Positions 1 through 7,650 are shown, counted from the first letter of the stretch. The stretch: 64,000 nt of DNA from Fusicatenibacter saccharivorans (GCF_027667425.1 NZ_JAQEGR010000011.1:62001-126000), one strand, 5' to 3'. Notes: a model not told the origin generated them from the letters alone. Program-made: numbers and translations.

Positions 1-132
1 CATGCCGACGCATGCCTCGCGGTTTGCTGCCAGTGTGTCCTGCAGATCTCTTCCCACCTGCAGATCTTCCTCTGTCGCCGGGACGGATTTCTGTCCGAGG
101 AAGAGAACGTCTCTCATAATTGGTTTTACCAT
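1..132 (-). CDS. def: Peptide deformylase, N-terminal part (runs off window)
   Basis: The reverse strand reads from an ATG at 130-132 to the window edge, giving 44 residues beginning MVKPIMRDVLFLGQKS and continuing with the 'DLQDTLAANREACVGM' segment typical of the N-terminus of clostridial peptide deformylases, just before the expected GxGLAA-type motif. The enzyme removes the formyl group from nascent proteins using a metal ion. An AAAGGA-like ribosome site precedes the ATG. The catalytic motifs lie outside the window, so the assignment rests on the N-terminal pattern only. Confidence 0.7.
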   Translation of the reverse strand, partial: MVKPIMRDVLFLGQKSVPATEEDLQVGRDLQDTLAANREACVGM

Positions 133-173
133 TTGTGTTTCCTTTCTCTTTCGGCCTTAAAGGCCAAAATCGT

Positions 174-590
174 TTAATTTTCTATTTGAATCCACATATC
201 GCACGATGTGCATCCGATTACGTTTTTTCCGCCTTTCTGCTCCAATCGTTCTACTGTTCCGCTGCAGAACGGACAGATCCAGTCAATCTGTTTTCCGGCT
301 TTGACGGCCTGCATCATGTTGACGAATTTTGTCGTATCTACATTTTTCGAATTGCAATTCTGCGTCCAATCACCGGAGAGTACTTTTCGCAATTCGCCGT
401 TTTCATTCAGAATAACGGTGTCGCCCTCCTCGATGTTCCAGTCATACAGCATCTGATCCTCCTGGCGGATGCGCGATTCTGTTCCGTTTTCATCTTTCAA
501 AACAACAACTGCCATGACAGGCTCGTCGGCACCGCGCTCCTCACAGCCGAAATCAAGGTCTTCCTCAATTCGCATTACCTGATATTTCAT
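174..590 (-). CDS. Small protein with C-terminal zinc ribbon, unknown function
   Basis: 138 residues, MKYQVMRIEEDLDFGCEE start. The N-terminal half (about 1-60) is an acidic beta-rich region with no family I can name. The C-terminal 35 residues hold two CxxC pairs (CPFC and CTSC, about 20 residues apart), the layout of a zinc ribbon. Codon use matches the host genes around it and it lies between def and a methyltransferase gene on the same strand. No function can be assigned. A nucleic-acid or protein-binding role is only a guess from the ribbon. Confidence 0.65.
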   Translation of the reverse strand: MKYQVMRIEEDLDFGCEERGADEPVMAVVVLKDENGTESRIRQEDQMLYDWNIEEGDTVILNENGELRKVLSGDWTQNCNSKNVDTTKFVNMMQAVKAGKQIDWICPFCSGTVERLEQKGGKNVIGCTSCDMWIQIEN

Positions 591-662
591 AAAAACGCCC
601 TTTCTTCAAATATAATTCATGCTTTTTTGTATTCCACACGGTTTTTGCTGTTACAAAACTTT

Positions 663-1268
663 TTATTCCTGAATCGTAAAAATCACAACCCGCTCCCGGC
701 TATCCCCGCCCGGAAACAGATCCATACAGTCGATCTCATCGAGAAATTCCAGTTCCGGCACCGTCATCAGATACGAGATATAAGCATCCGACGGGTAATA
801 GAAAAACAGCTGGATCTCCCGCGGATTTTCGTAGTACGATTCCAGCAGTCTTGCCATCGCTTTTCTTAAGATTTCAAGCGAAAACGGGTTAAAAAAATAC
901 ACCCGGTCCACTTCCGCAGGAACGGGAAAATTTTCGGCGCTCTCCAGCACAAACTCCGTCCGCGCACCAGAGGCCGCCGCCTTTTTGTTTTCCATTGCCT
1001 TCGCATAAATCCGCTCATCATACTCCACACCGATGGACTGGCACCGGGTCTGCGCCGATAAGAAGAAATCTACGCGGCCCTTTCCGCATCCGTAATCGAG
1101 CAGCGTATTTCCCTTTCGGATCATCCCCGTGTTTGCCATCCGCTCCAGCACGCAGTACGGGGTCGGCTCATACGGATACCGGTACAGATCCGACCGGCTG
1201 TCGTCCCGCCCCATTGTGTGGATCTGAAGCAGCTTGTCCCAGCGGTTTTCGTTTTTATCCTCTCTCAT
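663..1268 (-). CDS. Class I SAM-dependent methyltransferase
   Basis: 201 residues from MREDKNENRWDKLL; a longer in-frame start at 1370 is rejected because it would run through the upstream HD gene. The glycine-rich SAM-binding motif LLDYGCGKGRVDFFL (about residues 55-69) and the following acidic residue in GVEYDE fit a Rossmann-fold methyltransferase; PFSLEILRKAMARLL is the later core helix. The start overlaps the end of the HD-domain gene by 14 nt, so the genes are probably translationally coupled. The substrate is unknown. Confidence 0.75.
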   Translation of the reverse strand: MREDKNENRWDKLLQIHTMGRDDSRSDLYRYPYEPTPYCVLERMANTGMIRKGNTLLDYGCGKGRVDFFLSAQTRCQSIGVEYDERIYAKAMENKKAAASGARTEFVLESAENFPVPAEVDRVYFFNPFSLEILRKAMARLLESYYENPREIQLFFYYPSDAYISYLMTVPELEFLDEIDCMDLFPGGDSRERVVIFTIQE

Positions 1269-1806
1269 CGCCCGTCTCCCGATACTGTTCGAATAATTCC
1301 AGATACTCCTGTTCCACCGCATCAAACGGCCGCACCGCGTAGTCCAGCGTGATGTGAAGCTTCGGTGCATCCCCCTCCTGCGGCTCCTCCAGCAGATTCG
1401 TCAAATCGTACCACAGCAGATCATTGTCGATCTGTTTCATCATCCGCTGCTCCTCCGCCGTCAGATCACTGCCAAGATATTTCTCATAAATCACCGAAAG
1501 CAGATGGTCCTCGATCTCGCGGTACCGCGGCATTTCCTGTTTTAATGGCCGCGGCACGTCCGACATGTAACACTCGCTCGCGTCATGCAGAAGGCACGCC
1601 AGCACCAGCCGCCGGGAATAGCCGCGCGCGGCCGCCTCTTTCGCACAGCAGATGCAGTGCTCTCCCACTGACCAGAACGTCGTCACATGGCCGTTTCCGC
1701 GGCAGATCATCGGCAGCGCATGCGCAAAATCCTCCACACAGAGCAGTTCCGGAGCGGGATGCACAGGGTCAAAATGTTTTCTTGTATACGTTGTTATTGT
1801 GCTCAT
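1255..1806 (-). CDS. HD-domain phosphohydrolase (YfbR-like)
   Basis: 183 residues. The metal-binding pattern is visible as H in 'SVGEHCI', the HD pair in 'ACLLHDASECYMSD' and a later D in 'QIDNDLLWYDL', the layout of HD-domain nucleotide phosphohydrolases such as YfbR-type 5'-nucleotidases. It is the middle gene of a three-gene set: its start overlaps the stop of the acetyltransferase gene by 4 nt and its end overlaps the methyltransferase start. The HD assignment is clear; the nucleotide substrate is inferred only. Confidence 0.75.
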   Translation of the reverse strand: MSTITTYTRKHFDPVHPAPELLCVEDFAHALPMICRGNGHVTTFWSVGEHCICCAKEAAARGYSRRLVLACLLHDASECYMSDVPRPLKQEMPRYREIEDHLLSVIYEKYLGSDLTAEEQRMMKQIDNDLLWYDLTNLLEEPQEGDAPKLHITLDYAVRPFDAVEQEYLELFEQYRETGDERG

Positions 1807-2372
1807 TCTTTTATCTCACTATATGATTTTACTGCCGGCTGTCCCGCGTGCGGCTCGCCGATGATTTTTTCCATCCAGACCATATCGTACCAGCGGTCGA
1901 ATTTGTAGCCGCAGTTGTGGAAGGTTCCCACGAGTTCGAATCCGAGATGCGCATGGAACTCGGCGCTGTTTTTCGTCAGATATTCATCCTCGACCTGCGG
2001 ATAGCCGATGCAGGCGTAGAGGTTCAGAATGCCCATTTTTTTCAGGCGGTCCGCCAGCTCTTCATACAGTCTCCGGCCAAGGCCTCCTTTTCTTGCATTG
2101 TGATCGAGATAAATGGTCAGCTCGCTCGACCAGTCGTATGCGGCGCGGCCGACAAAGGCATGTGCGTATGCATAACCTTCGATTTTTCCATCCTGCTCGA
2201 TGACGAGGTATGGATATTTTTTCATGATATCACGCATGCGGTTCTCAAATTCTTCCAGAGACGGCACGTCCCACTCGAAAGAAATGACGGTGTATTCTAC
2301 ATAGTAAGCATAAATCTCCAGAATGCGTGCGGCATCCTCTATTTTTGCATCTCTGACAGTAATTGTACTCAT
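1803..2372 (-). CDS. GNAT N-acetyltransferase (phosphinothricin acetyltransferase-like)
   Basis: 189 residues. The N-terminus (IRDA-type start, 'ILEIYAYYVEYTVISFEWDVPSLEEF') and central 'LTIYLDHNARKGGLGRRLYEEL' acetyl-CoA pyrophosphate-binding loop are hallmarks of the Pat/YncA branch of GNAT enzymes; 'FHAHLGFELVGTFHNCGYKFDRWYDMVWM' is the conserved C-terminal strand region. It is the first gene of the GNAT-HD-methyltransferase set, with a GAGGAGT ribosome site before ATG. Likely acetylates a small amine; the substrate is unknown. Confidence 0.85.
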   Translation of the reverse strand: MSTITVRDAKIEDAARILEIYAYYVEYTVISFEWDVPSLEEFENRMRDIMKKYPYLVIEQDGKIEGYAYAHAFVGRAAYDWSSELTIYLDHNARKGGLGRRLYEELADRLKKMGILNLYACIGYPQVEDEYLTKNSAEFHAHLGFELVGTFHNCGYKFDRWYDMVWMEKIIGEPHAGQPAVKSYSEIKE

Positions 2373-2567
2373 AATAAACTCCTCCTCTGACCGTACTGCT
2401 TGCGTTTTCTGAACTTTATCTTATCACTCCGCTGAAAAATGGACAACATGATTTCCAGATTTCCTTTTTTTCTAAATTTTTCTGTGCTCTTTGCTTTCTT
2501 TCCTGTATAATAAAAGAAACAAGACGGATCACTATTTTTCTTCTTAATGAAAGAAAGGAACGTGCCT

Positions 2568-3404
2568 ATGAAAATTTTAAATCTCGAAAACGAAAACCGG
2601 AAATTCACCAAGTCCATCGAAAATTTCCACGTCATGGAATATCTCCAGGATTCCAGCGTCTCGCCGATGACTGCCATGGAGGAGTATTACATGAGCAAAA
2701 TGAATGTGCGCCGCCGCCAGGTTGTCATTGAACTGGACAAGGAGCACTCCGCGATTATCCAGTCCGGTGCGATGCAGTGGATGGGCGGCCATGTACAGGC
2801 GACCGCCGGAATCAAAGGGATCGGCGACCTGTTCGGAAAGGCCATCAAAGGCGCCATGACAAAGGAATCTGCCGTAAAACCGGAGTACGTCGGCGACGGA
2901 TATCTCGTGCTGGAACCGACCTACAAATACATCATTCTTGTGGATGTCGAGAAATGGGGCTCCTCCGGAATGACGATTGAGGACGGCATGTTCCTCGCCT
3001 GCGACGGCAGAGTCAAAACCAAACTGACCGCCCGCAAGAGCATTTCCTCCGCTGTCCTCGGCGGCGAAGGCTTCTTCAATCTGAGCCTCGTCGGCAGAGG
3101 CGCCGTTGCCCTCGAAAGCAACGTACCTGAGGACGAGCTGATCGAAGTCGAACTCGAAAACGACGAACTGAAAATCGATGGAAACCTCGCCGTCTGCTGG
3201 TCCTCCAACCTTGATTTCACCGTAGAGCGCTCCACCGGAACCCTCGTCGGATCCGCCGTCAGCGGTGAAGGCCTCGTCAACGTCTACCGCGGAACCGGCC
3301 GCGTCCTCATGAGCCCGGTCGCCCCGACAGATTCCCTGCCGACTGCAACCAACACGACCCAGGCGAACCCCGCTGTGAAGAACAACCTTCCGCCGGAAAA
3401 TTAA
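2568..3404 (+). CDS. AIM24 family protein
   Basis: 278 residues from MKILNLENEN. I prefer the ATG at 2568 over 2547 because GAAAGGAACG lies 7-9 nt before it. The protein matches the TIGR00266/AIM24 beta-sandwich family in length and in phrases such as 'AIIQSGAMQWMGGHVQA', 'GEGFFNLSLVGRGAVALES' and 'GLVNVYRGTGRVLMSP'. The C-terminal tail (PTATNTTQANP) is low complexity. Family members are widespread in bacteria and of unknown biochemical role. It is transcribed opposite the GNAT operon and faces the MATE gene. Confidence 0.85.
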   Translation: MKILNLENENRKFTKSIENFHVMEYLQDSSVSPMTAMEEYYMSKMNVRRRQVVIELDKEHSAIIQSGAMQWMGGHVQATAGIKGIGDLFGKAIKGAMTKESAVKPEYVGDGYLVLEPTYKYIILVDVEKWGSSGMTIEDGMFLACDGRVKTKLTARKSISSAVLGGEGFFNLSLVGRGAVALESNVPEDELIEVELENDELKIDGNLAVCWSSNLDFTVERSTGTLVGSAVSGEGLVNVYRGTGRVLMSPVAPTDSLPTATNTTQANPAVKNNLPPEN

Positions 3405-3565
3405 ATTCGAATCCTCTCCGCCCCTATGCCTAATACGCATAGAAAAAAGTCAAATTAAACCTCGTTTTTGATTGACACTTTCTTCAAAACATGTTAGCGT
3501 AAAATACGCATTTATCTTTACATTCTTAAGAAAAACCATACGATAAAATACATGTTCTGGAGAAA

Positions 3566-4900
3566 ATGATGAATAGAATAAACTGGACTGAACTGAAACC
3601 GCAGATTCAGCAGGTCGGGCGATTAAGTCTGCCTGCGATTCTTACACAGATTACTACGATTGCGATGCAATACATTGATTCCGCGATGGTCGGCGCGCTT
3701 GGGGCGAATGCTTCGGCGGCGATCGGACTGGTTTCGTCGACGACGTGGCTCCTCAGCGGTACGATTTATGCGGTTTCAGCCGGTTTTTCTGTTCAGGTAG
3801 CGCATCAGATCGGGGGAAATCATGACAAGAAGGCAAGGGATGTTGTGCGGCATGGCATCGCGTCCGCGCTTGTTGTGTCGGCTGTTTTGTGCCTGATCGG
3901 GCTTCTGATCAGTCATCCGCTGCCGGGGTGGCTCGGCGGTGCGCAGGAGATCCGGCGGAATGCCACGCTCTATTTTATGATGTTTGCCATCATGCTTCCG
4001 TTTTCCCAGCTCAACTCGCTGATGTCGTCCTTCCTGCAGTGCAGCGGTGATATGGTGACGCCCAGTATTTTAAATGCCGTCATGTGCGTGCTCGATATCA
4101 TTTTCAATGCTCTTTTGATTCCGGTTTTCGGTGTCATGGGTGCCGGTATGGGAACGATGCTGGCCTGCGCCGTCATCAGCCTCACGGGTGCCTGGTTCTG
4201 TTGTGTCCGCAATCCGCGGCTGCGTCTCCGCCGGAAGGAAAAAACGGTTTTTGATACGAAAATTCTGAAAACTGCATTCAAAATCGGTGTGCCGGTTGCC
4301 GTACAGGAAATCGCGATGAACAGCGCCATGGTTGCTGCCACCATGCTGATTGCCCCGCTCGGCTCCATTGCGATTGCGGCCAATTCGTTCGCCGTCACCG
4401 CCGAAGGCCTCTGCTACATGCCAGGCTACGGCATCGGTTCCGCCGCGACAACGCTCGTCGGCAGAAGCTACGGCGCCGGAAATTACAAGCTGGCGAAACG
4501 CTACGGAAATATCTGCATTGCCATGGGCGCAGTCCTGATGGCCATCACTGGAGGTCTGATGATGATCTTCTGTCCGTTCGTCTTTAGCATTCTGACTCCT
4601 GACCCGCAGGTGCGCTCGTTTGCCGCCGAGGTACTCCGCATCGAACTGCTCGCCGAGCCGTTTTTCGGCGCTTCCATCGTTGCCGCCGGAGCCCTCCGCG
4701 GAACAGGCGATACGTTTGTGCCAAGCCTTCTGAACCTTGGCAGCATCTGGGTCATCCGCCTCGGTCTCGCGGTGCTTCTCATCACCCCGCTCGGCCTGCG
4801 CGGCATGTGGATCGCCATGGCTATCGAGCTCTGCATCCGCGGATTGCTGCTGCTCTACCGCCAGCATACATCGAAATATTATAAACTGCCCGCAGCCTGA
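3566..4900 (+). CDS. MATE family multidrug/cation efflux transporter
   Basis: 444 residues, the usual length for a 12-helix MATE protein. Family signatures: 'LSLPAILTQITTIAMQYIDSAMVGALGANASAAIG' near the N-terminus, 'FLQCSGDMVTPSILNAVMCVLDIIFNALLIP' in the middle, and a repeat of the same pattern in the second half ('GALRGTGDTFVPSLLNLGSIWVIRLGLAVLL'). Acts in the cytoplasmic membrane exporting drugs or metabolites by sodium or proton antiport; the substrate is unknown. CTGGAG precedes tandem ATGs at 3566 and 3569. A strong terminator follows. Confidence 0.9.
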   Translation: MMNRINWTELKPQIQQVGRLSLPAILTQITTIAMQYIDSAMVGALGANASAAIGLVSSTTWLLSGTIYAVSAGFSVQVAHQIGGNHDKKARDVVRHGIASALVVSAVLCLIGLLISHPLPGWLGGAQEIRRNATLYFMMFAIMLPFSQLNSLMSSFLQCSGDMVTPSILNAVMCVLDIIFNALLIPVFGVMGAGMGTMLACAVISLTGAWFCCVRNPRLRLRRKEKTVFDTKILKTAFKIGVPVAVQEIAMNSAMVAATMLIAPLGSIAIAANSFAVTAEGLCYMPGYGIGSAATTLVGRSYGAGNYKLAKRYGNICIAMGAVLMAITGGLMMIFCPFVFSILTPDPQVRSFAAEVLRIELLAEPFFGASIVAAGALRGTGDTFVPSLLNLGSIWVIRLGLAVLLITPLGLRGMWIAMAIELCIRGLLLLYRQHTSKYYKLPAA

Positions 4901-4920
4901 CTTGGCGGCAGCGTATAGAA

Positions 4921-4970
4921 AAAGCGCTTATTTGAGATTTCATTCCCGCCTCAAATAAGCGCTTTCTATT
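4921..4970 (+). terminator. Rho-independent terminator after the MATE gene
   Basis: Perfect 16-bp inverted repeat AAAGCGCTTATTTGAG / CTCAAATAAGCGCTTT (4921-4936 and 4950-4965) followed by CTATTTTA. It sits 20 nt past the MATE stop codon. Confidence 0.85.
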
Positions 4971-4984
4971 TTACCTTATCCCTT

Positions 4985-5155
4985 GTTTCAATTCACAGTC
5001 GGTATTTTCACGGAGTCTGACATGTCGAAAATAGTTCGACTGTGACTTACCTCATGTCTGTGGAGGATACCGATTTCTCTCCGCCCGCCACTGCCGTTAT
5101 GTTTCTTTTAACAATTCATCCCACCACTTTAGAAGCGGGGGACTTCTTGTCTACT
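4985..5155 (+). ncRNA. Orphan omega-RNA-like / IS200-IS605 right-end remnant
   Basis: The stretch has nested perfect complements: TCACAGTCG (4992-5000) pairs with CGACTGTGA (5038-5046), and TCGGTAT (from about 4998) can pair with ATACCGA further on, giving competing or pseudoknotted folds. It ends in a hairpin CCCACCACTT...AAGCGGGGG followed by ACTTCTTGTC. That ending resembles the 3' scaffold of TnpB guide (omega) RNAs at the right ends of IS605-type elements. No tnpB or iscB gene is present. The structure is seen directly; the family name is from memory of such ends and should be checked with a covariance model. Confidence 0.45.
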
Positions 5156-5200
5156 GGTATTAAAACTGAATCACTTCCGGCTCATCCGTAAAGGAGCTGA

Positions 5201-6199
5201 TCATTGCCGTTGCGTTCTGGAAATTTTAAACGTCTCAACCTCCACAACCCGCTCTTTCCCTCTCGTTCCCCAGATCATCAGATGGACCTTATATTCCACC
5301 GAATCCCGTGCATAAAAGAATGGCTCCTCGCGCAGCAATGATGCGCGTTTTCCTTCGGCTTCCAGTATCTTTTTCCGTTTCATTGCCTGCTCCTGGATTT
5401 TTCGGATCTGGGTTCCTTCTTCGCCGGTGAAGCGTCGTTTCGGATAATTCTGTGCTTCGCGGGCCAGTTTTTTTTCCAGTAAATCCACGACTTTCGCGTG
5501 GCGGCTCGTATGCAGCAGTTTTGCGATCTGTTTTGCGAGGAGTTTTCCCTGCCATTTTTCATAAAGTGCAAGATACCACAGCAGCACTTTATCGCCTGCC
5601 TCCGATGCCAGTTTTTTCATCTCCGTAATTGCCTCTTCCGTCGCTTCCCACCACGGGCATGACGGTACGAGATACTGATCCGGCACGGCCGGGTAGCAGC
5701 AGAAATTGAGCGGCGGGAAATTGGCCAGCGATGCCAGACGCATTTCTTCCTCGGTGCAGAACGCCTCGCCGAGGTATTCCAGCTTGTCCCGCAGGATCGC
5801 AATACGGAACTCAATCTGCCGCAGATACTCGTATCCGTCCACCCAGAAATGACCCGTTTTTCCGTAATCAAACAGATGCACTTCCAGTGAAAGGCGGCTG
5901 AAAAACAGCGTGCACACCGTCTCTCCCTGCCGCACGATCAGAACGTACTGCTCCCCGTCTTTTTCCAGTGCAGCATCTATTTCTCCCTCGTATTCCTTCT
6001 GATACGTTCCCGTCAGCTCCGCGTCATGAAAAACGAGAAAGCTCTCTGCCGCATCGTTCATCAGATAGACAAGCCAGATCTCCTTTTCTCCTCCACCGTA
6101 CCGCTCACCCGGAAGCAGCAGCTCGAACTGCCCCTGCGAAAGAAGCACATCCAGCCTTTCCAGTTCCTCGGTCCATGTGATATTTTCTGCAATTTCCAT
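5201..6199 (-). CDS. Uncharacterised Lachnospiraceae protein (possibly DUF3878), frameshifted C-terminus
   Basis: 332 residues in the open frame, soluble, no signal peptide, with a Lys/Arg-rich helical stretch (about 240-290). I do not recognise a catalytic motif; DUF3878 is a weak suggestion. The frame ends in ISRTQRQ, but one frame over, the DNA continues without interruption as QNATAMISSFTDEPEVIQF with a stop at 5160-5162, which looks like genuine protein. A single-base indel near 5219-5224 (AAAATTTCC) is the simplest reading, so the intact protein would be about 13 residues longer. The reading runs right up to the omega-RNA-like scar. Confidence 0.6.
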   Translation of the reverse strand: MEIAENITWTEELERLDVLLSQGQFELLLPGERYGGGEKEIWLVYLMNDAAESFLVFHDAELTGTYQKEYEGEIDAALEKDGEQYVLIVRQGETVCTLFFSRLSLEVHLFDYGKTGHFWVDGYEYLRQIEFRIAILRDKLEYLGEAFCTEEEMRLASLANFPPLNFCCYPAVPDQYLVPSCPWWEATEEAITEMKKLASEAGDKVLLWYLALYEKWQGKLLAKQIAKLLHTSRHAKVVDLLEKKLAREAQNYPKRRFTGEEGTQIRKIQEQAMKRKKILEAEGKRASLLREEPFFYARDSVEYKVHLMIWGTRGKERVVEVETFKISRTQRQ

Positions 6200-6245
6200 T
6201 CCGTGATTCTCCCCTGTTTTCTTTTACTTCCTATGATACACCATA

Positions 6246-6284
6246 AAAAGGCTCCACTGCAATCCAAAGCAGTAGAGCCCCTTC
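6246..6284 (-). terminator. Terminator of the riboswitch/receiver-fragment transcript
   Basis: On the reverse strand GGCTCTACTGC (6279-6269) pairs with GCAGTGGAGCC (6260-6250) with one mismatch and is followed by TTTTTA. It ends transcription coming from the c-di-GMP riboswitch side. Confidence 0.75.
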
Positions 6285-6314
6285 TCCAAATTTTTCTGTT
6301 ATTAATCCGTCCCG

Positions 6315-6527
6315 TTATCCGGCGCATGCCGTCCGCACTTTCTCGTCCAGCGTCGTCTGAATCTCTTTTAAATTCACCGGTTTCGGAATATGCCCGCGTC
6401 CGCGCACCGCTTGCGGTCCGTTGCAAAGGTATTTGCTGTCATCGCAAAAATCGGAACATCATTGTCCTCACGCACACTGTTTCGAATTTTTTTCGTCGCC
6501 TCGATGCCATCCATCACCGAAATGTTC
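6315..6527 (-). pseudogene. Receiver-domain C-terminal fragment (response regulator or hybrid kinase)
   Basis: The reverse strand reads 'VMDGIEATKKIRNS...VPIFAMTANTF' and then, after a small deletion/frameshift near 6390, 'IPKPVNLKEIQTTLDEKV' up to a stop at 6315-6317. These are the post-phosphorylation-site half of a REC domain: MDGIE after the missing Asp strand, the 'AMTA' switch Thr and the 'PKPV' Lys-Pro. The 5' part is absent and the frame is broken, so it is dead. It lies directly downstream of a cyclic-di-GMP riboswitch on the same strand. Confidence 0.75.
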
Positions 6528-6529
6528 CA

Positions 6530-6608
6530 TATTTACGCAGCTGGCTGCCATTTTACAGGCCCTGTAGCTTTGCGTCACAGCCTTTCGACTGCTTTGCCGA
6601 GATTCTTT
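6530..6608 (-). promoter_or_regulatory. Cyclic di-GMP-I (GEMM-I) riboswitch
   Basis: The reverse strand reads GGCAAAGCAGTCGAAAGGCT, then GTGACGCAAAGCTACAGGGC and CTGTAAAATGGCAGCCAGCT. This carries the GEMM-I core: a stem closed by a GAAA tetraloop (CGAAAG), the invariant GACGCAAAGC, a GGGCCT joining segment and the second stem. The aptamer is complete but the gene it controls has been lost except for a receiver-domain tail, followed by an intrinsic terminator. Known family; the match is by direct comparison with the consensus. Confidence 0.85.
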
Positions 6609-6717
6609 TTTTATTTTAATTCATTGCTGTAAGACTCTCTTCTCCTTTCCCATCGGAATATGATATAATGACCTCTGGATTTTGGCAGATTACTGTTTTT
6701 AACATTGGAGGTGTACG

Positions 6718-6861
6718 ATGAAATACAGACTCATAACAGAAAACGATTTAGAATATGTTGTCGAAAAAAATAATGAATACTACAACAATGTCGAAGGCTG
6801 CTGGACCTATGAAAAAGCCTATAAGAGAATTTATCAGGTACTCACAATGGAAAATTCCTGA
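6718..6861 (+). pseudogene. GNAT acetyltransferase, first 47 codons only
   Basis: ATG at 6718 after GGAGGTGTACG and a TATAATG -10 box at about 6663-6669. It encodes MKYRLITENDLEYVVEKNNE and on to VLTMENS then stops. The opening resembles GNAT proteins (RLITENDLEYV), but the acetyl-CoA fold is missing, so the gene was cut when the adjacent mobile DNA arrived. Confidence 0.6.
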
Positions 6862-6963
6862 AGTAAACTGCGGAATCGCAAGTATGTGTTTCGTCTTGAA
6901 AAAGCAGCAAAAATATAGTATAATATTTTTGTTTCTGACCTGGCTGAAACATTTATAATTCTT

Positions 6964-7003
6964 GTTTCTGTAGCTCAGCAGGATAGAGCGTCCCCCTCCT
7001 AAG
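6964..7003 (+). pseudogene. 5' half of a tRNA-Arg(CCT), interrupted in the anticodon loop
   Basis: Acceptor GTTTCTG, TA, D-arm GCTC...GAGC, then stem TCCCC and loop CTCCTAAG are present. What follows (AGAAAGCC...) cannot close the anticodon stem, and no matching T-arm or acceptor complement is found downstream. The break falls exactly after CTCCTAAG, the sequence where the direct repeats at 7268 and 36603 also begin, so this is probably a scar of integration at the same core. Confidence 0.65.
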
Positions 7004-7235
7004 AGAAAGCCGAGGCATTCCCCAAAGGGAAAAAATGAAAAACAACTTTCAGTTCGAATCTATTCTGAAAAATGCCAAAGGTGACAACAAAGCATTCCCC
7101 AATTTGGGGAACGTTCTAATGTTACCAAAGTAAAAAAATCTGTAGATTGACAACTCGAAAAAGAGTTGATAATCTTATATATGGCCGAAGGGAAAAATCC
7201 CAGAAACCCAGTAAAATCAAGGGTTTGCGGCATGT

Positions 7236-7309
7236 GTCGTCATAGCTCAGCTGGATAGAGCACTCGCCTCCTAAGCGAGGGGTCGGAGGTTCAAATCCTC
7301 TTGGCGACG
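7236..7309 (+). tRNA. tRNA-Arg (anticodon CCT)
   Basis: Complete cloverleaf: acceptor GTCGTCA/TGGCGAC (one G-T pair), D-arm GCTC/GAGC, anticodon stem CTCGC/GCGAG around loop CTCCTAA with anticodon CCT, T-arm GGAGG TTCAAAT CCTCT. It reads AGG codons. The 3' part from 7268 onward is repeated at 36603, so the gene is the attachment site of an integrative element and its 3' half may be element-supplied. Confidence 0.95.
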
Positions 7310-7541
7310 GGCTTCAAAGCGTTCGAAAATGTTAGCTGGATTAGCTGACAGCGAACGCTTTTCTTATTTTCTAATCACGTTCGTGGCATGAAATTCCATT
7401 CAAAATGATCCATTTCCAGCTAACACAATCCGATTTTTGTTAGCTGACAGCTAATCAAAATCACCGGTTTGCAAACATGGTTTTTCAAGAGTCCAGCTAA
7501 CATTTGGGTTCCGCTCTGTTGTCACCCCTTATTTGGGGATG
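7268..7541 (+). repeat. Left copy of 274-bp direct repeat (attL plus element left end)
   Basis: Begins at CTCCTAAGCGAGG in the tRNA-Arg anticodon loop and matches 36603-36876 with roughly a dozen scattered differences. The first 42 bp are the tRNA 3' half; the rest is the non-coding left end of an integrative element. An attachment core alone would be far shorter, so the length implies two related elements in tandem. Confidence 0.85.
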
Positions 7542-7636
7542 TAAATCAGAGAAAAGGCAGGAAAAGAAACAATCTCTCCGAAACCTGCAAACATAAATTA
7601 GCTGAAACAGTATTCAATTCTATTAGCTACAGCTAA
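7332..7636. repeat. Cluster of TTAGCTG / CAGCTAA repeats
   Basis: About nine copies of a 7-bp word in both orientations, at 7332, 7341, 7417, 7440, 7448, 7494, 7598, 7623 (TTAGCT only) and 7630, several as close inverted pairs (TTAGCTGACAGCTAA). More copies sit at 36446-36470 near the right end and in the second element's left end. They lie immediately upstream of parB-parA-parB-rep, so they may be a partition centromere, replication iterons or integrase arm sites. Confidence 0.6.
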
Positions 7637-7650
7637 TAGTCAAACGGCAA

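Noticed and set aside
2577..3440. 287-residue open frame antisense to AIM24
   Set aside because: Shadow of the real gene; no ribosome site and no similarity to known folds.
6964..7100. A complete tRNA with an internal intron
   Set aside because: A GTTCGAATC T-loop-like word occurs at about 7051, but the flanking bases do not form a T-stem and the 3' acceptor does not pair with GTTTCTG.
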